Source: DATLMR01 sp035634255 (lineage in GTDB: Bacteria > Acidobacteriota > Blastocatellia > UBA7656). Taken from it: a DNA stretch of 64,000 bases. Below, in pieces: positions 1 to 9,175 of this stretch (its first letter is position 1; every line of letters begins with the position of its first letter). The position numbers and the translations under genes were made by a program. The stretch spans positions 133,554 through 197,553 of the forward strand of contig DASQDI010000157.1 of assembly GCA_035634255.1 (NCBI GenBank), written 5' to 3'. The notes under the pieces were generated by a model. It saw only the letters and a list, made by a program, of their open reading frames with translations, was not told the DNA's origin and searched no databases.

Positions 1-3
1 ATC

Positions 4-300
4 ATGGCCCGCGAGCGCATACCCCATTTCGACGCGGCCGTGAAAGAGTCCGGCGGCTGCCTGGGCGAGTCGGCGGCGAGCGCGGCGGCGGAGCTGGCGA
101 GCAACAAGACGGGCATCGTCACCGGCAACTCCGCGAACGCTCTGGCGGATAAAGGCATCCGCGCCCGCAGCATCATACTAGCGCCGGGCAAGGACAAGGA
201 CCAGGAAGGCTCGGTCGTGGCCATCTCGACCAAGAATGGGGGCGGCAGGCTCAAGGACAAAGAAGCCGCCATCTTCGAAATTCACCTCCAGCACAACTAG
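4..300 (+). CDS. Hypothetical protein, possibly the 3' part of a longer gene
   Basis: Open frame of 98 codons ending at TAG 298-300. The window begins only three bases before the ATG and there is no room to see a ribosome binding site, so the frame may continue upstream of the window. The product is soluble-looking, alanine/glycine/lysine rich, with no signal peptide, membrane segment or family I recognise. It lies upstream of, and on the same strand as, the secreted protease gene. Coding status rests on length and GC-rich codon choice only. Confidence 0.45.
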   Translation: MARERIPHFDAAVKESGGCLGESAASAAAELASNKTGIVTGNSANALADKGIRARSIILAPGKDKDQEGSVVAISTKNGGGRLKDKEAAIFEIHLQHN

Positions 301-384
301 GCGGCATTAAGTTTGGAGAGTTCCGGGGGAGCGGGCATCAGGCCCGCCTCCCCTCACCCGAGACTGTTTGAAAACGTGAGGCGA

Positions 385-1542
385 ATGCTAAGACTCCTCC
401 TCCTCACCTCTGCCATCTGGATGATACCGGCTCCGGGAGCCGGTATCATCACGGGAGCAGTTCTTTCCCAAGTCAGAGAGCCTTCCCTAACTCCGGGCTC
501 GCGCCCCCCCGTGTCCCGCTCCCAGATAAAGCAGGCTATAGCGGCGGTCGGGCTAATAATCGTCCGGGGGGCGGGGGAGCCGCCCGAGCGGACTCCCCGC
601 CCGAGAGGGTCGGGCGTAGTGGTCAGGCCCGAGGGCGTGGTTGCGACCAACTATCACGTCATCTTCGACAGCGGCGCGGGCGGATTCTACGCGGACATCT
701 TCTTCACCCTTTCGAGCGAGAGCGCCCAGGCCGTCTCCCTCCAGAATCGCTACAGGCTCAGGCCTCTGCTGGTTGATAGGGAGCAGGACCTCGCCCTGCT
801 CCGCATAGAGGCGGATGGCAAATCGAGCGCGCCGCTCATCTTTCCCAGCATCGAGATGGGGGACTCGCGGTCTCTGCAAACGGGGGACGAGCTTGTGATA
901 ATCGGCTTCCCGGAAAAGGGCGGGCTCAGCGTCACGGTCAACCGGGGGCAGGTGCGCGGCAAAGACCAGCTCCGGAACTGGATCAGGACCGACGCGCGCG
1001 TCATACACGGGAACAGCGGCGGCGCGGCGGTCGACCCCGACGGCAAGCTGATAGGCATCCCGACCAGAGTCGTCGCCGACAGTCAGCCGATAGACAAAAA
1101 CGGCGACGGCTTCCCGGACGATTACAACTTTCAAAGCGCGACCGGCTTTCTCAAGCCGTCTCACCTCATCTCGGCCATGCTCCAACAACTGCCCGGCCAG
1201 AGCGCGAAGGGCATGCAGGCGGAGCGCACTCTTCGGCCGAAGGCGCCCGCCATCTCGCCGGTATCCGTCCGGGGGACAGTCCTTTCGGCGAGCAACCGGC
1301 TCCCCGTCGCGGGCGCGATGGTGGGCATCTGCCCCGAGGGGACCCTGGATGTTAGCGTCAGTAATTTGCTGGCGTGGGGCGGCACCAACGGCGAAGGGGC
1401 CTTCGTCCTGAACCACCCGCTCCCGCCGGGGCGCTATGTGCTGCGGGTCAGGGCCATCGGTTTCAAGATACTCACGAAAGAGATCGAGATCAAAGAGGAC
1501 TCTCCGATCCGGATCGAGCTGCACGCCGACGCGGGCGGTTAA
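385..1542 (+). CDS. Secreted trypsin-like serine protease with C-terminal carboxypeptidase-regulatory-like domain
   Basis: Predicted 385-aa exported S1-type protease. The ATG at 385 gives a signal peptide (MLRLLLLTSAIWMIPAPGAG); the frame is open back to a TTG at 313 but that adds a 24-residue non-signal leader. Catalytic triad visible: His91 (TNYHVIF), Asp135 (EQDLALL) and Ser211 (HGNSGGAA). A DKNGDGFPDD stretch resembles a calcium-binding loop. Residues from about 295 on (RGTVLSASNRLPVAGAMV, then PPGRYVLRVRAIGF) form a CarboxypepD-reg/CnaB-like beta domain, probably for surface or substrate binding. A perfect 13-bp inverted repeat lies inside the signal-peptide codons. The architecture resembles HtrA/Do proteases without PDZ domains. 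Likely extracytoplasmic protein processing; the substrate is unknown. Confidence 0.85.
   Translation: MLRLLLLTSAIWMIPAPGAGIITGAVLSQVREPSLTPGSRPPVSRSQIKQAIAAVGLIIVRGAGEPPERTPRPRGSGVVVRPEGVVATNYHVIFDSGAGGFYADIFFTLSSESAQAVSLQNRYRLRPLLVDREQDLALLRIEADGKSSAPLIFPSIEMGDSRSLQTGDELVIIGFPEKGGLSVTVNRGQVRGKDQLRNWIRTDARVIHGNSGGAAVDPDGKLIGIPTRVVADSQPIDKNGDGFPDDYNFQSATGFLKPSHLISAMLQQLPGQSAKGMQAERTLRPKAPAISPVSVRGTVLSASNRLPVAGAMVGICPEGTLDVSVSNLLAWGGTNGEGAFVLNHPLPPGRYVLRVRAIGFKILTKEIEIKEDSPIRIELHADAGG
420..450. repeat. Perfect 13-bp inverted repeat with 5-nt loop inside a coding region
   Basis: Arms GATGATACCGGCT (420-432) and AGCCGGTATCATC (438-450) are perfectly complementary around CCGGG. In the mRNA this is a strong hairpin starting 35 nt after the ATG of the protease gene. 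It may affect translation or be a REP-like insertion tolerated in the signal-peptide codons. Confidence 0.75.
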
Positions 1543-1914
1543 GGCCCGGAGGCCGGCGGGCCGGGCGGGGCGGAGATCGATCTTTACTTTTAAGTTGAAG
1601 GTTACTATGCTTTCCTGGCCTCGACGGGAAGTCGCTCTGAGACCGGCTCCGGGCCGCCAGAGCGGGCGCTCGTTATCAATATCTCTCTATGCATTGCGCG
1701 GATAGCGCAAGGGTCTTTTCGCCATATTCAACGCGCTTCAGGGCCGCTTACGGGAATGCGTTTGAAGTTTCAAGCCAGACCAAACATGCGTCAACATTCG
1801 AGGGTCAAGGGCCCGGCCGTCCGGGAGAGCGATGAGACAGCAGCCCGCAACCTCCGGCTATTCGCGGCTTCTTAACGAACAAGGTATGGGCTTTATCATT
1901 CGGTGAGGGTAACG
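1543..1914. other. Intergenic region without a recognised gene
   Basis: About 370 bases between the protease and the beta-helix protein. No open frame with convincing codon use, no tRNA, and no clear sigma-70 promoter was seen. It ends in GAGGGT, a plausible ribosome binding site 5-8 nt ahead of the next ATG. It probably holds the promoter of the surface protein gene. Confidence 0.5.
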
Positions 1915-4900
1915 ATGAGAATAAAGATACTGCTTCTGTGCATCCTCGGCCTCGGGCTGATCGCGCTTCAGTCCCGAGCCTTCCATGAAGCGAGCGCGTC
2001 GGTCTCGGGGCCCGCCCCCGAGCGTCAGGATTCTTCGAGCAGCGCGGCCCCGCAAGGCGTGGGGCTGACGTTGACCGTCAACGGCCAGGGGGACGGTCAC
2101 GACATTATGCCCGGCGACTCCATCTGCGACGCGGGGCAGGGGCAGGGCTGCACGCTCCGCGCGGCCATCGAGGAGGCGAATGCGAACCCCGGCCGGGAGA
2201 CCATCAACTTTTCCATCAACCTGCCGGTACCCATCACCCTCGCCCTCACGGAGCCCTTGCCCGTGATAACCGGCGGGGTGTTGATCGACGGGACCAGCCA
2301 GCCCGGCTACGCGGGCACCCCGGTCATAGAATTGAACGGCTCTAATATAACGGGTAACGGCCTTGATATATCTTCCGGAACCTCCGAGGTGCGGGCGCTC
2401 GCGATCAACCGGTTCAACGGCAATGGGATCGTCCTGCAAAATTCGGGCGAGAATATAATCACCGGCTGCTTCATCGGCACCGACCCGGCAGGCAACGCCG
2501 ACCTCGGGAACACGGGCAGCGGGATAGAGATAACCAATGCGTCCGGGAATGCCATCGGGGGCCCCTTCTTCGACCTGCGCAACGTCATCTCCGGCAACGG
2601 CGGGGCGGGCGTCCTGATTACCGGGGAGGGCTCGACCTTCAATAAAGTCTCGGGCAACTTCATCGGCACCACGGCCTCCGGCACGTCTGCGCTCGGGAAC
2701 GCGGGCGCGGGGGTGAGGATTTCCGACGCTTTTTCGAACGACATCGGCGGCGTCCTCGGGGGCGAAGGGAACGTCATCTCCTCGAACAATATCGGCGTGG
2801 AGATCATCGGCGATTCGGAGGGCAATCTCGTTCAGGGCAATTTCATCGGCACCGACGTTAACGGCACGGCCAACCTCGGCAACGCCACATTCGGCGTACG
2901 CATCGCCGCGTCCAGCAACCAGATCGGCGAGCCGCTGGAACAGCCCGTTCGCCCTGCGTCTTCTCGGGTCCACCCGCTCGGCCTTCCTCCCGGCACCGCC
3001 GCCAACATAATCGCCTTCAACGGAGACGACGGGGTGGCGGTGATCTCGGGGGTGAGCAACGTCATCCTCGGGAACTCGATCTTTTCCAACTCGGTCCTCG
3101 GGATCGACCTGGGCAACGACGGGGTGACCCCCAACGACGCGGGAGACTCGGACTCCGGCCCGAACGAGTTGCAAAACTTCCCCGTGCTGACTTCGGCCAC
3201 CACAGTCTCCGACGAGCTTACGATCACGGGCTCGCTCAACAGTCAGGTCGGCAGAGAATACCGCCTGGATTTCTACGCCAACCCGTCCTGCGACCAGTCG
3301 GGTTTCGGCGAAGGGCGGCTTTTCCTAGGGACGCGCACGGTTTTCACAAGCACCAGCGGCGGCGCGAGCTTTACCCGAATGTTCGGAGCCAACGTCGCGC
3401 CGGGAAGCTCGATAACCGCGACCGCGACCGACGAGCTTGGGAACACCTCGGAGTTCTCTCAGTGCGTGACGGTCACGGGCATGGGCCCGCAAACCGATGT
3501 CGCGATAAATAAGACGGCGTCCCCGAGCCCGGTGGCCACGGGCTCGGACCTGACCTACACGATCACCGTGAGCAACGTCAGCGGGGTCACGGCCGACGAG
3601 GTTACGGTGAGCGACCAGATACCTCCGGGCACGACCTTCGTCTCCCTCGCCAGCCCCGGAAACTGCGTGACGCCGCCGGCGGGAGGCACGGGGCAGGTGA
3701 CGTGCCAGCTCGGATCATTGGGCGCGAATGCGCAGGTGATTCTAACCCTCACCGTCAACGTCACCGCCAATCCGGGCTCGACCATCACGAACACCGCGAG
3801 CGTGACGACATCGACCTCCGACAGCGACCCCAACAGCAATTCGTCCACGGCGATGACGCAGGTGATACCCGAGAGCGACTGCACGATCACCTGCCCGCCC
3901 GATCAGGTGGTGAACGTCTCCGCGAATCAATGCGGCGCTGCCGTCGCGTACCCCGCGCCGCAGGCCACGGACTGCGGGACGGTCACCTGCACTCCGCCCG
4001 CGAACTCCACTTTCCCCGTGGGGCTTACGACCGTGAACTGCACGACGACCGCGGGGCCGGCCTGCTCTTTCAACGTAACGGTCGTCGATAACATACAGCC
4101 GACGATCAACTGCCCCGGAGGCATCGTGCTGAGGCCGCCTCAGAATCAGAGCTCAGCGATAGTCTCCTTCCCCGCCCCGGCCGTGGCGGACAACTGCCCC
4201 GGCACGACCGTCCAGTGCCAACCCCCTTCGGGCACGGCTTTCCCTCTGGGAGTCACCACCGTCATCTGCATCGCGACGGACGCTTCATCCAACTCCCGAA
4301 GCTGTTCCTTCACGGTGACCATCGACAACGAGGCCCCCGCCATATCGTGCCCGCAAAACATAACGGTGCAGCCTCCCGAGAATCAGACGGGTAATGACTG
4401 CTCGACGACGGTCAGCTACCCGAACCCGGTTGTCGCGGACAATCAGGCGGGAGTCGTAGTAGTTTGCAGCCCGCCCTCCGGGTCGGCGTTCCCGTCGGGC
4501 GTGACGACCGTGAACTGCACGGCTACGGATCGCTCGGGCAACACGAGCACCTGCTCATTCACGGTCACCAATAACGCGGGGCCGCGGTTGTCGGGGAGCG
4601 TCTCTCTGAACATCACTCTCGGGCCGGGCGAGCCGGTTCGCAAGCCGGGCAAGAGCCGCCCCGCCAACTGCTCGAACTGCACGGAGGAGTTTGCCTCCCT
4701 GCAAAACAACGGGTGCGCGCCCGCGACGCTGATGCTCAGGTCGATCATGCGGGTCGGCCCCGACGTGAACAACGGAAGGATCACCAACACGGACGACAGC
4801 GCCTTCTTCTCCGTCTCCGTGATCGGAAACAACGGCCAGAGCAGCCCCCTGCCGGCGGGCTCAAGCCTCACGATTCAGCCGGGCCAGAGCCGGGTGCTTA

Positions 4901-5484
4901 GGATCACCTTCCGGCCCGTGATACCGCTGTACGCCAACAGGACCGACCAGTTGGCGGCGAGTCAGGTGCTCCCGGAAGTGGTCAGGACGAGGCTGCTCTT
5001 CAGCGCGGCGGCCCCGTTCCTTGAGTTCCCCGTCGATGTCGTCGCGCGAGTTCGCCCGGAAGTGAAGCTGCTCCACCCGACCAACCCCCGCAGGGCGAAG
5101 ACCGTCTCTTTCGAGAGGTCGGGCGACGAGTTGAGAATCACGTACGGCATTTACGACGCGAACCTGAACGTGGACCGCGCGCGGTACGAGTTCTTCGACT
5201 CGAATGGCCGCGCGGTCGGGCAGGCCTTCGATGTCAATCTCTCTGAATCGATTCGCGCCAGCGACCTGCTCGCGGGCCAGAGCTTCAACATAACGCAGCG
5301 GTTCGCGGGGGCCTTAGCCAACCCCGCGATCAGCAGCGTGAGGGTCACCGTCTTCGACGCGGAGTCGAGCGACTCGGCGACGGGCACGCTCGGCGCATCG
5401 GCCGGCGCTTCGGCGGCGTCGGCGGAGGTTCTGAGACTACAGGGCAGCTTGATAATACTGCCCGATTTGTGGCTTAAACAGTAG
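1915..5484 (+). CDS. Large secreted surface protein: CSLREA, beta-helix, DUF11 and three HYR domains
   Basis: Predicted 1189 aa. The ATG at 1915 (preceded by GAGGGT) is preferred over the GTG at 1903. Signal peptide at residues 1-25 (MRIKILLLCILGLGLIALQS). A CSLREA-like motif (GCTLRAAIEEAN) at about 80-92 precedes repeated parallel beta-helix turns (ITGCFIGTDPAGNADLGN and similar, about 100-440). Then follow a DUF11 repeat (about 526-640, INKTASPSP...LTYTITVSN), three HYR modules beginning TITCPPDQV, PTINCPGGI and PAISCPQNI (about 657-880), and a C-terminal beta-rich domain to WLKQ. CSLREA/beta-helix/DUF11/HYR proteins are typical adhesins or matrix proteins. No LPXTG-like, PEP-CTERM or type IX sorting tail was recognised. 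Probably an exported adhesin. Confidence 0.87.
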   Translation: MRIKILLLCILGLGLIALQSRAFHEASASVSGPAPERQDSSSSAAPQGVGLTLTVNGQGDGHDIMPGDSICDAGQGQGCTLRAAIEEANANPGRETINFSINLPVPITLALTEPLPVITGGVLIDGTSQPGYAGTPVIELNGSNITGNGLDISSGTSEVRALAINRFNGNGIVLQNSGENIITGCFIGTDPAGNADLGNTGSGIEITNASGNAIGGPFFDLRNVISGNGGAGVLITGEGSTFNKVSGNFIGTTASGTSALGNAGAGVRISDAFSNDIGGVLGGEGNVISSNNIGVEIIGDSEGNLVQGNFIGTDVNGTANLGNATFGVRIAASSNQIGEPLEQPVRPASSRVHPLGLPPGTAANIIAFNGDDGVAVISGVSNVILGNSIFSNSVLGIDLGNDGVTPNDAGDSDSGPNELQNFPVLTSATTVSDELTITGSLNSQVGREYRLDFYANPSCDQSGFGEGRLFLGTRTVFTSTSGGASFTRMFGANVAPGSSITATATDELGNTSEFSQCVTVTGMGPQTDVAINKTASPSPVATGSDLTYTITVSNVSGVTADEVTVSDQIPPGTTFVSLASPGNCVTPPAGGTGQVTCQLGSLGANAQVILTLTVNVTANPGSTITNTASVTTSTSDSDPNSNSSTAMTQVIPESDCTITCPPDQVVNVSANQCGAAVAYPAPQATDCGTVTCTPPANSTFPVGLTTVNCTTTAGPACSFNVTVVDNIQPTINCPGGIVLRPPQNQSSAIVSFPAPAVADNCPGTTVQCQPPSGTAFPLGVTTVICIATDASSNSRSCSFTVTIDNEAPAISCPQNITVQPPENQTGNDCSTTVSYPNPVVADNQAGVVVVCSPPSGSAFPSGVTTVNCTATDRSGNTSTCSFTVTNNAGPRLSGSVSLNITLGPGEPVRKPGKSRPANCSNCTEEFASLQNNGCAPATLMLRSIMRVGPDVNNGRITNTDDSAFFSVSVIGNNGQSSPLPAGSSLTIQPGQSRVLRITFRPVIPLYANRTDQLAASQVLPEVVRTRLLFSAAAPFLEFPVDVVARVRPEVKLLHPTNPRRAKTVSFERSGDELRITYGIYDANLNVDRARYEFFDSNGRAVGQAFDVNLSESIRASDLLAGQSFNITQRFAGALANPAISSVRVTVFDAESSDSATGTLGASAGASAASAEVLRLQGSLIILPDLWLKQ

Positions 5485-5575
5485 GAGCCGAAATGATCCC
5501 GCGAGGTACGGACGCACCTCTTCGAGCAGAGTAACGCTCCGAAGTCATCGGGTGTAGAATAGGAGGACCATGATT

Positions 5576-6574
5576 ATGAGCAGATACCTGGCAATCGTAA
5601 CGGCGACTTTGTTGGCTCTGACGACCTGCCTGGCGGCCCGGCCCGCGAACGCAGGCGGCGCGGAAGAAGACTCTAACCCCATCCGCCTGCACGCGACGGC
5701 GATGGCGGGGCCGATTGGCTCGATCAACTCTTCGGGGCCGGTGACGATCAACGGGCGCGCACTTCGCGGGAGCCAGTCCCTTTGGGGCGGCGAAGTGGTT
5801 CAGGCCCCCGTGGACCGCAGCCTGCGCATAGGCTTCGAGGGGGTGGCGCAGGTCACGTTGGGCAGGGGCGCTCTCGCGAGGTTCTCGACCGGGCGCGCCG
5901 AGTCCCACCCCGTGCTCGTCGCGTCGGTGCTGTCGGGGGACGTGAAGATTAGCCTGCGGCAGGACGCGGGCGCGTACGTCCGCGCGTCGGGCTCTACTTT
6001 CACGGCATCCGGCGGGGCGGATTTTCTCGTAGGAGTCAGCGAAGGCGAAGCAAGCCTGAGCACGATCTCGGGAGTCGTGGAGGCCGGCGCGCAGGCGGCG
6101 CAGAGGCGGTACAAGCTCCGCCCGGTCGGGCTCGGCTCCAGCGTCAGCGTGCGCGCGCGCAGCACGAGGCAGATTCAGTTCCAGGTGACTGATGAGAACG
6201 ACGACCCGGTCCCCGACCTGCCGGTGCTGTTCCTGCTCGGGGGCGGCGGCGGACAGAGCGCCGGGTCGCTCAGCGCCGGCGCGGCGGCGGGGAGTTCGGT
6301 CACCGCGACGACCAACGCGCAGGGGTTGGCCACCGCATCATTCACGGCGGGTCCGGACCGCGCGACGGGCACCCTGACGGCCAGCGTCGAGGGCACTAAC
6401 ACTTCTTCGAGCGTACAGATCAATGTCACGACCGGCGGGGGATTCTGGTCGGCGCGGAACTCGCTTATAGTATTGGGCGCTGTGGCGGCCGTGGGAACGA
6501 CAGCGGCGATCACTCTGGGCGGTGGCGACGACGGAGGGCTAAGGCCCTTGCCCCCTCCGGAAGTCAACCCGTAA
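5576..6574 (+). CDS. FecR-domain protein with bacterial Ig-like domain and C-terminal membrane segment
   Basis: Predicted 332 aa. AGGAGG at 5561-5566 is 9 nt from the ATG at 5576, a better spacing than the 3 nt to the ATG at 5570. Signal peptide MSRYLAIVTATLLALTTC...ANA. Residues about 45-165 are FecR-like (VTINGRALRGSQSLWGGE, a VQAP turn, then glycine-rich beta strands). Residues about 190-285 look like a Big_1 Ig-like domain (QFQVTDENDDPVPDLPVLF, NAQGLATASFTAGP). A hydrophobic segment (SLIVLGAVAAVGTTAAITL, about 295-313) follows and the protein ends in a proline-rich tail. FecR domains outside sigma/anti-sigma pairs are common in acidobacterial surface loci; no sigma factor is next to it. 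It sits 39 nt before the caspase gene, so co-transcription is likely. Confidence 0.8.
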   Translation: MSRYLAIVTATLLALTTCLAARPANAGGAEEDSNPIRLHATAMAGPIGSINSSGPVTINGRALRGSQSLWGGEVVQAPVDRSLRIGFEGVAQVTLGRGALARFSTGRAESHPVLVASVLSGDVKISLRQDAGAYVRASGSTFTASGGADFLVGVSEGEASLSTISGVVEAGAQAAQRRYKLRPVGLGSSVSVRARSTRQIQFQVTDENDDPVPDLPVLFLLGGGGGQSAGSLSAGAAAGSSVTATTNAQGLATASFTAGPDRATGTLTASVEGTNTSSSVQINVTTGGGFWSARNSLIVLGAVAAVGTTAAITLGGGDDGGLRPLPPPEVNP

Positions 6575-6613
6575 CCGGGAGCATGAGCCCGAGGCCGGGC
6601 GGAGTTTAGCATT

Positions 6614-9007
6614 ATGAAAAAAGTATTTGCGTTGCGAATCAAAGTTCTGGTCTCGATCCTCGCCTTCGCCTTCGCGACCTCGGCCCTTCCCGAGACCGCC
6701 GCGGCTCAGGACGACCGGGCGCGCGGGCTCAAGATCAGGGTCGGGGCCACGAGCAAGGAGACCGCCTCAAACGAGCCCGTCGAGCTATGGGCCGTGCTGA
6801 TCGGCATTTCGAGGTACAAGTACGGGGACCAGAACCTCGATGGGTATCAGATCGGCAACCTCAAGAATGCGGCCGATGACGCGCAGGCGATCTACGATTT
6901 CCTGAGGAGCCCCGAGGGTGGGGGCTTTCGCGATGAAGCCGAGGGCGGCCATATGGTCCTGCTCAAGGACGAGCAGGCGACGAAAGCGAAGGTTGAATCG
7001 GCGCTCGCCAACCTCAGGAAGGCGAAGCCGAACGACTACTTCGTCATCTACATCGCCGCGCACGGGTCGCTCGTGCCATACCGCGCGGCCGGGTCGAACA
7101 CCACGGTCGACATCCCTTACTTCGTCCTCCATGACACCGACCTGCGGGACCCTCTCAACACCGCGATCAGGATGGAGTCTTTCCGGCAGACCGTGAGCGA
7201 TATCCCGGCGAGGAAGGGCCTCGTCCTTTCCGACACCTGCCACAGCGGGGGCGTCCAGCTGGCCGGGCGCGACGCGGGCGATAGCTCAATCAGGGCGAAC
7301 AACAGGTACATCAAAGAGATGAACAAGGTCTCCACCGGGGTCGGCTTCATCTCCGCAGCGGACCAGCTCGAACAGTCCTTCGAGCGGGACGATATAAACC
7401 AGGGCGTCTTCACCCACTGCCTGCTTCAGGCGCTCGCGGGCAACGCCGACGCGGACAAGGACTACATGGTCACCTTCAACGAGCTGGTCTCTTACCTGCG
7501 CAAAGAGGTGCCGCGCATGACGGACGACAAGCAGCACCCCCATTACAACACGACGGCCATCGACGCCAACTACCTCCCCCTGTCGGTCGTCAAATACGCC
7601 GACGATGTCACGGCGGGCGGCGACTACGGGCTGCTGGTGGTGCGAACCCCCGACATCGACGGGGTCGAGGTGGCGATTGACGGCTCGCCGGTCGCCACGC
7701 TCGACAGCCGCTTCCAGCGGTCCATAAAAGTAAAGTCCGGCCCCCGCACCCTATCTTTCACCCGAGGGGACATGAAGCGGAGTTTGCAGGCCACGGTCGA
7801 GCCGGGCCAGTCGAAAGTCGTCGAGGTCAACCTGACCTTCAGCGAGAGCGAGGAAGACTCGCTCTCGGAGCCGGCGCGCGATCAGGTCAACGTCTTCCTG
7901 CGGGAAGAGAAAGAGCCGACGAAGGACGCCAAAGACTCCTTCCTCAAGGGCGTCGAGAGCTTCAACAAGCAGAGGTTCGACGAAGCCATCAACCTTTTCA
8001 ACAAGGCCATCCAATCGACCGGGAACGCGTACACGGACGCCTTCGTCTACCGGGGCCGCGCCGAGCAGTCACTCGGCCGGAAAGAGGCCGCGGTAGCCAG
8101 TTTCGAGGCGGCGCTGGCCCTGAGGCCCTCCGACTACGAGACGCAGACTCTGCTCGCCGAGGCGAGATTCAACGCGGGCCACAACGTCGAGGAAGTGACT
8201 TCCGCCCTCCGGGACGTAATCCGCCGCCACCCTAATTTCGCCTTCGCGCGCGTCGTCTACGGGGACGTGCTGCTGTTCCGGAAGGACTTGGTCGGCGCGG
8301 AGAGGGAGTTGAGGCGCGCGCTCACCAGCAACCCGCAGTACCCGCCCGCCCGCCTCATCCTGGCCGACGTGCTCACCTACCAGGGCTCGAAAGAGAAGCA
8401 GAAGCGCGCGGTGCTTGAGGCCGAGAAAGCCTTGCAGCTTTTCGAGGAGGTCTCGCGCAAGCAGACCTCGGCTTCCCGCGGTCTGAGGCGGTTGTCGATC
8501 TCGCACCTGATATTCGGGGGCGGCCGCTACGTCAACGAGGCGGCCATGGCCGAAGCGCACCACATGCTGGCCAAGGCGCTCACGCGCGTCGTCGAGTTCG
8601 ACGAGACCCTCGCCAACCCCGAGTCGTACCTGACGAAAGCCCGCACCCACATTCAGGAGGCGATGAAGCTGGCGCAGAAGGCCTCTGACAAGAAGAGGAT
8701 GGTGCTCGTGCTCGACACCAGCGCGCAGAATCACCTGCTCAGCGAAAACGTGGCGAGCGCGATCACGGACGCGCACGCCGCCCTGAAGGCGGGCGAAGCC
8801 ATCCCCGGCCTGAAGGATTATGCCGAAACTCACTACACGCTCTACTCGGCTTACATGAGCGATCAGAAATTTGCCAAGGCCGCCGAGCACCTTGAGAAGT
8901 TCATACAGTCGGCGGGCTCGCAGATGAGCCCCGCCGACCGCAAGACCTACGAGGAAGAGCTGAAACGGTTGAAGCGCGACAAAGAGGTCAACCGGCAGAA
9001 GAATTGA
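6614..9007 (+). CDS. Secreted caspase-like (C14) protein with PEGA domain and TPR repeats
   Basis: 797 aa. Signal peptide at residues 1-32 (ending ETAAAQ). The caspase fold spans about 55-330: WAVLIGISRY start, catalytic His150 (YIAAHGSL) and Cys209 (SDTCHSGG), so the dyad is intact. Residues about 335-405 are a PEGA-type beta domain (VEVAIDGSPVATLDS...VEPGQSKVVEV). Residues about 440-780 are tetratricopeptide repeats (AINLFNKAIQ, YRGRAEQSLGRKEAAVASFEAALALRP). Caspase-TPR fusions belong to the metacaspase/orthocaspase group; those studied are Arg/Lys-specific or conflict-system effectors, but most are cytosolic. The signal peptide here predicts periplasmic or surface action. It is the last gene of the exported-protein locus. 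Confidence 0.9.
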   Translation: MKKVFALRIKVLVSILAFAFATSALPETAAAQDDRARGLKIRVGATSKETASNEPVELWAVLIGISRYKYGDQNLDGYQIGNLKNAADDAQAIYDFLRSPEGGGFRDEAEGGHMVLLKDEQATKAKVESALANLRKAKPNDYFVIYIAAHGSLVPYRAAGSNTTVDIPYFVLHDTDLRDPLNTAIRMESFRQTVSDIPARKGLVLSDTCHSGGVQLAGRDAGDSSIRANNRYIKEMNKVSTGVGFISAADQLEQSFERDDINQGVFTHCLLQALAGNADADKDYMVTFNELVSYLRKEVPRMTDDKQHPHYNTTAIDANYLPLSVVKYADDVTAGGDYGLLVVRTPDIDGVEVAIDGSPVATLDSRFQRSIKVKSGPRTLSFTRGDMKRSLQATVEPGQSKVVEVNLTFSESEEDSLSEPARDQVNVFLREEKEPTKDAKDSFLKGVESFNKQRFDEAINLFNKAIQSTGNAYTDAFVYRGRAEQSLGRKEAAVASFEAALALRPSDYETQTLLAEARFNAGHNVEEVTSALRDVIRRHPNFAFARVVYGDVLLFRKDLVGAERELRRALTSNPQYPPARLILADVLTYQGSKEKQKRAVLEAEKALQLFEEVSRKQTSASRGLRRLSISHLIFGGGRYVNEAAMAEAHHMLAKALTRVVEFDETLANPESYLTKARTHIQEAMKLAQKASDKKRMVLVLDTSAQNHLLSENVASAITDAHAALKAGEAIPGLKDYAETHYTLYSAYMSDQKFAKAAEHLEKFIQSAGSQMSPADRKTYEEELKRLKRDKEVNRQKN

Positions 9008-9010
9008 TCA

Positions 9011-9124
9011 GTAGTCAGGGGTCAGGAGCCGGGGGCCGGGGCAGGAAAGAGGGGTTCAAATCATGCGAGAATCTCTTCCTTCACTGGCCCTCGGCCTTCT
9101 GAACACTGGCCCCTGACCCCCGCC
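9011..9124. repeat. MITE-like intergenic repeat, copy 1 (shortened)
   Basis: Terminal inverted segments: GTCAGGGGTCAGGAG near the left end and CACTGGCCCCTGACCCC at the right. The inner part shares AAAGAG...TCAAATCATGC with the copy at 44491. It lies between the caspase and ferredoxin genes and could also form a transcript-end hairpin. Confidence 0.6.
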
Positions 9125-9175
9125 CTGTGCTACATTTTAAGCATTAATCCTTAAAACAATTTTACAGGAGATCGG

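Noticed and set aside
1858..3174. Long minus-strand open frame opposite the beta-helix gene
   Set aside because: Arg/Gly/Asp-rich shadow composition; the plus strand has clear domain signatures.
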